From Clostridiales bacterium (GTDB lineage: Bacteria; Bacillota; Clostridia; Lachnospirales; Lachnospiraceae), in NCBI GenBank assembly GCA_012512995.1, contig JAAZDA010000472.1, forward strand, positions 1 to 5,572: a stretch of 5,572 nt of DNA. The letters run 5' to 3'. The position numbers were made by a program, and so were the translations under genes. The notes under the pieces were generated by a model. The model saw only the letters and a program-made list of their open reading frames with translations, was not told where the DNA came from and searched no databases. Position 1 is the first letter of the stretch. Each line of letters starts with the position of its first letter. Of the stretch, positions 1 to 4,554 are shown piece after piece.

Positions 1-782
1 AGTGCTCCGGCAGGAAGACCGAACATCATTACAGGGAAGAATCCTGTAATGTACATTCCGGTCACGCCCTTTACGCCTGTGCCTGCCCAGAAATTGCCAA
101 GATCGTTGATTCCTGCTGTATCAAACCAGAAAACAGCATTGAGAGCATGGTGAAGTCCGAAAGGAATAAGTGCTCTGTTAAGCATTGCATAGATGCCAGC
201 GCCCACTGCGCCAAGTCCTACGATAGCTGTTCCGAATGAAACAAGTCCGCCGTAGATTACAGGCCATATGAAATACAGTAATACTGAAACAAGGATAGAT
301 ACAAGTGCCGTAACTATTGCTACGCACCTCTTCCCACTGAAGAAAGCAAGCCAGTCTGGAAGTTTTGTATCCTTGAATCTGTTATAGCAGCTTGAACCGA
401 TGATACCTGCGAGTATACCTATGAACGCATTCTGGATCTTTCCGAAAGCTGCAGGAACTTCTGCTGCATCAACACCCAGATACATGGCAACTGCATTTGT
501 TGACAGCAGAGTCGTGATCATCAGCCATGAAACAAGGCCTGACAGAGCTGATGTGCCATCTCTGTCCTTTGCCATCCCAACAGAAATACCAATTGCAAAC
601 AAAATCGGTATCTGATCAATTATTGCCGATGCAGCCTTGATCATGAACGCCGCTATAATACTGTTTGCGCCCCATCCTGATGGGTCGATCCAATAACCGA
701 TACCGTAGAGGATACCAGCTGCCGGCAAGCAGGCAACAGGTAGCATAAGAGATTTACCAATCTTCTGAAGATACTTCATCAT
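1..782 (-). CDS. nagE: PTS permease EIIC(B), N-acetylglucosamine/glucose family, NagE-like (3' end beyond window)
   Basis: Membrane permease that moves a hexose, probably N-acetylglucosamine, across the cytoplasmic membrane while it is phosphorylated by the linked IIB domain. The first 260 residues are visible and nearly all are IIC: a basic start (MMKYLQKIGKSLMLPV), hydrophobic segments at about 12-30, 42-70, 78-100, 116-133 and 152-195, then the family motifs YNRF and LPDWLAFFSGKR (133-152), NRALIPFGLHHALN (202-215, with His211-His212) and GFFPVMMFGLPAGA (247-260). The GLHHALN...WF and FFPxMMFGLP spellings fit NagE-type better than PtsG-type permeases. The IIB domain and the stop lie outside the window. 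No EIIA is seen fused at the N terminus, and a separate EIIA gene lies upstream in the operon. Start chosen at ATG 782, 10 bases after AAGGAG; ATG 779 is also in frame. Last gene seen in the PTS operon, 45 bp after HPr. Substrate is inferred from motifs remembered, not from a search. Confidence 0.85.
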   Translation of the reverse strand, partial: MMKYLQKIGKSLMLPVACLPAAGILYGIGYWIDPSGWGANSIIAAFMIKAASAIIDQIPILFAIGISVGMAKDRDGTSALSGLVSWLMITTLLSTNAVAMYLGVDAAEVPAAFGKIQNAFIGILAGIIGSSCYNRFKDTKLPDWLAFFSGKRCVAIVTALVSILVSVLLYFIWPVIYGGLVSFGTAIVGLGAVGAGIYAMLNRALIPFGLHHALNAVFWFDTAGINDLGNFWAGTGVKGVTGMYITGFFPVMMFGLPAGA

Positions 783-792
783 ATCCCATGTT

Positions 793-798
793 CTCCTT
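793..798 (-). promoter_or_regulatory. Ribosome binding site of the EIIC gene
   Basis: AAGGAG lies 10 bases before ATG 782 and 13 before ATG 779. A third ATG at 789 is only 3 bases from it and opens an 11-codon frame that stops inside the gene. The spacing favours 782 as the start. Confidence 0.7.
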
Positions 799-827
799 AT
801 AAGTTAGTTTTGTGATCTGATCTGAAA

Positions 828-1085
828 CTACAGTTTTTCTTTCATGAACTGTTCCAATGCAGCTACTGCTTCTTTTTCATCGTCACCGGCAACAGTAAAC
901 TGAACGTTACTGCCCTTCTGAATTCCAAGTTTCATGAGCGCAATAAGTCTCTTTGCATCGGCTTCGCCATTCTCACACTTGAGTGTGATCGTACTTGTGA
1001 ATCCGGAAGCCAGCTTGACCAGCAATCCCGCAGGTCTTGCATGAAGCCCGAGTTCATCGTTAATGACGTATGAAAACTGAACCAT
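828..1085 (-). CDS. ptsH: Phosphocarrier protein HPr, with Arg in place of regulatory Ser46
   Basis: Cytoplasmic phosphocarrier that takes phosphate from Enzyme I on His15 and passes it to EIIA. The 85 residues are a normal HPr length. The active-site motif LGLHARPAG places His15 and Arg17 exactly at their usual positions, and the second-helix region ends LMKLGIQKG, matching the usual MSLGIxKG. In Bacillus HPr this helix begins LKSIMGV with Ser46, the site of HPr kinase. Here the same stretch reads AKRLIAL with Arg46, so the classical Ser46 phosphorylation site is absent. Similar AKR/AKK-type HPr proteins are, as I recall, common in Lachnospiraceae. A strong ribosome site, AGGAGGTG at 1091-1098, lies 5 bases from the ATG. 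The gene sits 22 bp after Enzyme I and 45 bp before the permease. Confidence 0.95.
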   Translation of the reverse strand: MVQFSYVINDELGLHARPAGLLVKLASGFTSTITLKCENGEADAKRLIALMKLGIQKGSNVQFTVAGDDEKEAVAALEQFMKEKL

Positions 1086-1107
1086 TCCAGCACCTCCTCT
1101 CCCCTTT

Positions 1108-2730
1108 TTACTCCAGTTCCCTTATGTGTTTCCTAAGTGACAATATCTTAGGCGCGGAAACTGAGAGATCATCTACCTCATTGTTTATAAAAAACTCTGT
1201 TAATTTCGGATCTGCTCCAAGTTCACCGCAGATGCCGACTTTCACATTCTTTTCATGCGCATTTCTGACCGTCATCTCAATAAGTCTCAAGACTGCCGGG
1301 CTATGCGTGTCCAAAAATTCGCTCATCTCAGGATTTTGTCTGTCCATGGCGAGCGTGTATTGTGTAAGATCATTTGTCCCGATACTGAAGAAATCGACTT
1401 TTTCTGCCAGAACATCGCTCATTACAGCGGCAGCGGGAGTTTCTATCATTATTCCCCTCTTCACTTCTCCATATCTGATTGATTTATCGCTTAGCTCTTT
1501 CTTTACCTCATCTGTTATCTGCAGAGCTCTCCCGACTTCGTTGGCTGATGTTATCATCGGGAACATCACTGATATTGTGCCGAATGCGCTGGCACGATAT
1601 ATTGCGCGCAACTGAGTTTTAAATATCTCCGGATTTTTCAGACAGATTCTTATTGCCCGCATTCCCATCGCCGGATTTTCTTCTTTACCGAGATTCAGAT
1701 AATCAGCCTTTTTGTCAGCTCCTATATCGAGTGTCCTGATGATGACTTCTTTGCCGTTCATTAATTCAGCGGCCTTTTTATAGCTTTCAAACTGCTCTTC
1801 TTCTGATGGAAAATCTGCCTTTCCTATATAAAGAAATTCACTTCTGAAAAGGCCTATCCCGTCAGCTCCGGAATCAACGGCTCTTACGACATCCTGAATA
1901 TTTCCGACATTGGCATAAAGCCCGATCTTCCTGCCGCTCCTGGTCACTGTACTTACTGTTTTCAATTCCTCCAGTGACTTTTTTTCATCATTGTATTTCT
2001 TAAGTTTTTCTTCATATTTTTCAAGAATTTCGTCTTCCGGATCGATCAGTACCATTCCCCCGTCACCGTCAACGATTCCCATGTGTCCGTTGAGCTTCGT
2101 GTCAGCCTCAATGCCTGTGTTCACAACTGCTGTAATGCCAATTGATCTTGCGAGAATCGCCGTGTGTGAGTTTACTGATCCTCCGCCTGTGACAAATGCC
2201 AGAACATTTGTCGTGTCCATCTGTATGGTCTCCCCCGGTGTCAGATCGTCCGCCATCAGGATTACCGGCTCATCTATAGTGTTCAGATTACAATCTGCAT
2301 TTTCGAGGACACGTGCGATCCTGTCAGAAATATCAAGGAAATCTGCGCATCTCTGTTGCATGTACTCGTTGTCTTCCATGGCGGAGAAGAAATCAGCAAG
2401 ATCTTTCCCTGCTTTCTTAACAGCAAACACTGCATTACTGTGTTGCCCTGTGATCTCATCCTTTACTGCATCCTCAAAATCAGGATCCAGCAACAGCATT
2501 TTCTGCATTGTAAAAATTTCCGCACTCTCTTTACCGGTCTTGGAATCAGCAAGTTCTTTCAGCCTTACAAGTTCATTAACGCTCTTATCCCTTGCTGTGA
2601 TAAATCTTTCAAATTCTTTATCAGGATCATCCACCTTGTGTTCATCAACAGTGATCTGCTGATTTTTATACACAAGTATCTTCCCTATCGCAATTCCTTC
2701 TGCTGCGCTTTGTCCCTTTATCTCTTCCAT
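1108..2730 (-). CDS. ptsI: PTS Enzyme I (phosphoenolpyruvate-protein phosphotransferase)
   Basis: Cytoplasmic Enzyme I, which phosphorylates itself from PEP and then phosphorylates HPr; some databases call it ptsP. At 540 residues it is slightly shorter than E. coli EI (575). The N-terminal swivel/HPr-binding half has the phosphohistidine motif NSHTAILARS with His189, the canonical number. The C-terminal PEP-binding barrel has GIGLFRSEF (Arg296), IRTLDIGADK (Arg332, Asp335), GIMIETP (Glu430), GTNDLTQYTLAMDR (Asn453, Asp454) and GICGELG (Cys501), followed by VSAPKIL near the end. All catalytic residues I can check are present. The phosphohistidine loop reads GSVNSH rather than GGRTSH, which I recall as a clostridial variant. 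It starts 15 bp after EIIA with an imperfect ribosome site (TAAGGGA), and HPr follows after 22 bp, giving the order ptsI then ptsH, the reverse of the usual ptsHI. Confidence 0.96.
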   Translation of the reverse strand: MEEIKGQSAAEGIAIGKILVYKNQQITVDEHKVDDPDKEFERFITARDKSVNELVRLKELADSKTGKESAEIFTMQKMLLLDPDFEDAVKDEITGQHSNAVFAVKKAGKDLADFFSAMEDNEYMQQRCADFLDISDRIARVLENADCNLNTIDEPVILMADDLTPGETIQMDTTNVLAFVTGGGSVNSHTAILARSIGITAVVNTGIEADTKLNGHMGIVDGDGGMVLIDPEDEILEKYEEKLKKYNDEKKSLEELKTVSTVTRSGRKIGLYANVGNIQDVVRAVDSGADGIGLFRSEFLYIGKADFPSEEEQFESYKKAAELMNGKEVIIRTLDIGADKKADYLNLGKEENPAMGMRAIRICLKNPEIFKTQLRAIYRASAFGTISVMFPMITSANEVGRALQITDEVKKELSDKSIRYGEVKRGIMIETPAAAVMSDVLAEKVDFFSIGTNDLTQYTLAMDRQNPEMSEFLDTHSPAVLRLIEMTVRNAHEKNVKVGICGELGADPKLTEFFINNEVDDLSVSAPKILSLRKHIRELE

Positions 2731-2745
2731 AAGTCCCTTACCTTT

Positions 2746-3237
2746 TTACTTTATGAGAGTGAGCGCGTTATCGAGCGCCCTGACTTCGCCGCTGGTCTTG
2801 TTCATTTTGCTGTAATCTCCGCTGTTCATGATGATCATTGGCGTCACGACATCATATCCGTCACCACGCACAGCATCGAGATCTACTTCAACAAGCAGAT
2901 CACCTTTCCTGACTTTCTGACCTTGTTTTGCATGTACTGAATAATGTTTGCCCTTCAGCTCAACAGTGTTGATTCCGATATGGACAAGGAGCTCAGCGCC
3001 GTCTTCACTGCTGATTGAATAAGCGTGTCCAGTCGGATACAGAGATTCCAGTGTTCCATCACATGGTGCGTAGAACTTTCCCTCAGACGGTCTTATTGCT
3101 ATTCCATCGCCCAGGATTTTCTCCGCAAATGTCGGATCACTGACTTCTGTTATATCAATGATCTCTCCAGATACAGGAGCTCCGAGAATTATTCCCTCTA
3201 CAGTTTTCTTGTTAACGAACTTATCAAACAGACCCAT
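2746..3237 (-). CDS. crr: PTS EIIA component, glucose family (Crr-like), free-standing
   Basis: Soluble phosphocarrier that accepts phosphate from HPr and hands it to the IIB domain of the glucose/N-acetylglucosamine-family permease encoded in the same operon. The 163 residues are close to E. coli Crr (169). The start is Crr-like (MGLFDKFVNKK, then APVSGEIIDITEVSDPTF). The family signature ELLVHIGINTVELKG carries the phosphorylated His86 (His90 in E. coli), and PTGHAYSI supplies the partner His71 (His75 in E. coli). KFYAPCDGTL and VTPMIIMN are also family-typical. In many Firmicutes this domain is fused to the permease; here it is its own gene. The ribosome site AGAGGAG at 3243-3249 ends one base before the stop codon of the antiterminator gene, so translation of the two may be coupled. 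Confidence 0.94.
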   Translation of the reverse strand: MGLFDKFVNKKTVEGIILGAPVSGEIIDITEVSDPTFAEKILGDGIAIRPSEGKFYAPCDGTLESLYPTGHAYSISSEDGAELLVHIGINTVELKGKHYSVHAKQGQKVRKGDLLVEVDLDAVRGDGYDVVTPMIIMNSGDYSKMNKTSGEVRALDNALTLIK

Positions 3238-3249
3238 ACTTGCTCCTCT

Positions 3250-4089
3250 TCAACTACATTTATTTATGAAATCCAGACGTCTGAATTTCATGACCATATA
3301 ATTCTTCTCTTCGTTTGATACTGTTTTTCCAAACATATCATTTACATATTTCTCAATCTGTGTGCAGCACTCGTATTGTCTTGGATAATGATCTCTGATA
3401 AACTCGTACAATTGGTCATCTTCTGACTGGTACTGCTGATCAGCAATGACTCTGTATGCGAAATGTTTGAAGCTTGGAACCATCTCCTCAAATCCTCTGC
3501 GAGTTTCTTCATTGCTCATATCTATATCACGCTCGAGGATTGTCTGGATCTGTTTCACCATCTGTGTCAATCCATAAGCTACGCTCATCTTTGTATTGAG
3601 CTCCGCGCTGACTATATGCAGAGCTATTGATGCCGCCTCGTCTCTTCGCAGATTCTTCCCTGTCTCTCTCTTGATCAGCTCAACAGCTTTGAGTCCGATC
3701 CTGAACTCGTTAGGATAATAATTACTGACTTCCTCTGTCAGAATGTTCTCAAAATCCATTCCCTGGTCGTATCTTTCAAGAGCAAAATTAACGTGATCCG
3801 TAAGTGTCACATATATATTTCTGTTAAGCTCTACATTTAATTCTTTGGTAGCATCAGCTATGATCTCATCACAGATCTTAAGACACTCCGGCGGAACACT
3901 GGCAAGAATGTCCTTGAATTTTCCCATCTGCTCCTTTGTATCCATACGATAGATTTTCTCTATCCTTGAATCATCGACAGGATCTCCTGGGCGCCTGCCA
4001 AATCCGATTCCTCTTCCGCTTACAACAACTTCATTGTCTCCATCAAGTGAACTCACTATGTTGTTATTGATCACATGTTCAATAATCAT
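3250..4089 (-). CDS. BglG/LicT-family transcription antiterminator with degenerate PRD2
   Basis: RNA-binding antiterminator expected to bind the RAT just upstream of its own gene and stop formation of the leader terminator. The 279 residues have the standard layout: RNA-binding CAT domain at 1-56 (VINNNIV with Asn10, SGRGIGF with Arg26 and Phe30, then DPVDDSRIEKIY), PRD1 at about 66-168 and PRD2 at about 172-279. PRD1 keeps both phosphorylatable histidines: His99 in LTDHVNFA and His158 in IALHIVSAEL. In PRD2 the positions aligned with LicT His207 and His269 are Ser206 (PSFKHFAYR) and Lys268 (YMVMKFRRL), so both activating histidines appear lost; His209 is nearby but offset. GAGG at 4096-4099 is 6 bases from the ATG. 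The RAT is LicT/SacT-like, while the operon content is closer to GlcT-controlled systems, so I do not give a symbol. First gene of the operon, making it autoregulatory. Confidence 0.93.
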   Translation of the reverse strand: MIIEHVINNNIVSSLDGDNEVVVSGRGIGFGRRPGDPVDDSRIEKIYRMDTKEQMGKFKDILASVPPECLKICDEIIADATKELNVELNRNIYVTLTDHVNFALERYDQGMDFENILTEEVSNYYPNEFRIGLKAVELIKRETGKNLRRDEAASIALHIVSAELNTKMSVAYGLTQMVKQIQTILERDIDMSNEETRRGFEEMVPSFKHFAYRVIADQQYQSEDDQLYEFIRDHYPRQYECCTQIEKYVNDMFGKTVSNEEKNYMVMKFRRLDFINKCS

Positions 4090-4123
4090 TCAAAACCTCA
4101 AAACAAATTTCATAAAAACCTAT

Positions 4124-4164
4124 AAAAAAAACCAAATTTTACAAAAAATGTAAAATTTGGTTTT
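4124..4164 (-). terminator. Leader intrinsic terminator controlled by the RAT
   Basis: Perfect 16-bp inverted repeat, with arms at 4128-4143 and 4149-4164 and a 5-base loop. On the minus strand the stem opens AAAACCAAATTTTACA and its closing arm runs into a T7 tract ending at 4124. It lies between the promoter and the antiterminator start, so it would stop transcription before the first gene. Its 5' arm shares AAAACC (4159-4164) with the RAT, so the two structures cannot form together. The stem is AT-rich with three G-C pairs per arm, and its strength rests on length and the T tract. Confidence 0.92.
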
Positions 4165-4186
4165 GCCTGCATCGCAGTAACAATCC
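4159..4186 (-). promoter_or_regulatory. Ribonucleic antiterminator (RAT), LicT/SacT type
   Basis: 28-base element on the minus strand, reading GGATTGTTACTGC, then GAT, then GCAGGCAAAACC. It matches the bglPH, licS and sacPA RAT sequences of Bacillus closely as I remember them. It folds as an upper stem CTGC/GCAG with a 3-base GAT loop, internal loops around TTA and GG, and a lower stem of GG..TTG with CAA..CC. When bound by the antiterminator, the last six bases are held away from the overlapping terminator stem. The GlcT-type RAT of ptsG has a clearly different sequence. Confidence 0.93.
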
Positions 4187-4196
4187 ATTTATCGTC

Positions 4197-4225
4197 AATA
4201 TACCATCTGATGCCGGTTCGGTTAA
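4197..4225 (-). promoter_or_regulatory. Putative sigma-A promoter of the PTS operon
   Basis: TATATT (-10, 4197-4202, five of six consensus bases) and TTAACC (-35, 4220-4225, four of six) are separated by 17 bases. Transcription would start near 4190-4193, so the RAT would lie at the very 5' end of the transcript. An A/T-rich stretch at about 4231-4270 upstream could act as an UP element. I found no convincing CcpA cre operator here. The call rests on sequence match and position alone. Confidence 0.55.
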
Positions 4226-4314
4226 GCATATTTTTAGCAAAATTGAATAAATGTTTTAGATTTTTTTAATACTTTGCATCATCGCATAGTAAATATCACC
4301 AATCTCATGACAAA

Positions 4315-4329
4315 CCAGTAAGTTACCGG
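4315..4329 (-). terminator. Weak candidate terminator after the DUF4250 gene
   Basis: The minus strand reads CCGGTAACTTACTGG then TTTGT: a 5-bp stem CCGGT/ACTGG with one G-T pair and an AACTT loop, followed by only three T. It begins 4 bases after the DUF4250 stop. The position suits a terminator but the stem and T tract are poor. Confidence 0.3.
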
Positions 4330-4333
4330 AAAT

Positions 4334-4507
4334 CTATACGAACTGATTTCTTCCCGCGTCATAATGAAAGCCTGCGCCTTCCATCAGCCTCATTATTTCG
4401 CTCTCATCCTCATCCATATCATCACAAAGTGCGGCGATGGACGAATAATCATTGCGAAGCTTTGTATTCAGATAACTGTATAAAATATTCGGATCAGTCG
4501 GAAGCAT
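4334..4507 (-). CDS. DUF4250 domain-containing small protein
   Basis: Small soluble protein of unknown function. The 57 residues match the DUF4250 family by memory of its pattern: MLPTDPNIL at the start, NTKLRNDYSSIAALCDDMD in the middle, and the closing GFHYDAGRNQFV, which is the family's usual YDAExNQFV ending. It is strongly acidic in the middle (DDMDEDESE) and has no signal peptide or membrane segment. The family is typical of clostridia, especially Lachnospiraceae. I chose ATG 4507 because GAGGTG lies 9 bases upstream; a GTG at 4519 is in frame but lies inside that ribosome site, and family members usually begin MLPxDP. It follows the glycoside-hydrolase-like gene by 46 bp and could share its transcript. 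No link to the PTS operon is visible beyond position. Confidence 0.85.
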   Translation of the reverse strand: MLPTDPNILYSYLNTKLRNDYSSIAALCDDMDEDESEIMRLMEGAGFHYDAGRNQFV

Positions 4508-4516
4508 GATTTGTGT

Positions 4517-4522
4517 CACCTC
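4517..4522 (-). promoter_or_regulatory. Ribosome binding site of the DUF4250 gene
   Basis: GAGGTG lies 9 bases before ATG 4507. The in-frame GTG at 4519 falls within this site and so cannot be served by it, which decides the start. Confidence 0.65.
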
Positions 4523-4529
4523 ACTTCGT

Positions 4530-4554
4530 ATGCGAAAGGCAAAGCCTTTCGCAT
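4530..4554. repeat. Perfect 11-bp hairpin at the end of the DUF5722 gene
   Basis: ATGCGAAAGGC and GCCTTTCGCAT flank a 3-base loop. On the minus strand the stem begins at the last base of the TAA stop and ends 7 bases before the DUF4250 ribosome site. No T tract follows on the minus strand (ACGAAG follows), so it is a poor intrinsic terminator in the direction of the genes. It may protect the 3' end of the message, act as an attenuating or processing hairpin, or be a small dispersed palindrome. Confidence 0.75.

Noticed and set aside
400..615. 71-codon plus-strand open frame
   Set aside because: Antisense to the EIIC gene, whose frame reads through without a stop and carries permease motifs.
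754..789. 11-codon frame from ATG 789 overlapping the EIIC start
   Set aside because: Its start is only 3 bases from AAGGAG, too close for efficient use, and it stops soon inside the EIIC gene in another frame.
1070..1615. 181-codon plus-strand open frame
   Set aside because: It lies antisense to the EI gene, starts across the HPr/EI junction, has no recognisable domain and is low-complexity Ser/Phe-rich, as expected of a shadow frame.
1991..2662. 223-codon plus-strand open frame
   Set aside because: It lies entirely antisense to EI, which has all its catalytic motifs; the Ser-rich translation has no family pattern.
2356..2940. 194-codon plus-strand open frame
   Set aside because: Antisense across EI and EIIA, with no domain and no ribosome site that I could see.
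4205..4260. Possible CcpA cre operator near the operon promoter
   Set aside because: AACCGAACCGG keeps the AAxCG core but misses the outer TG and CA parts of the consensus, so the match is too poor.
4262..4295. Imperfect hairpin TACT-TGC / GCA-AGTA upstream of the promoter
   Set aside because: It is short and interrupted by an A-A mismatch, and no T tract follows on the minus strand, so I do not call a terminator or RNA element.
4508..4519. Upstream GTG start for the DUF4250 gene, adding MTQI
   Set aside because: The GTG is part of the GAGGTG ribosome site that serves ATG 4507, and family members begin near MLPxDP.
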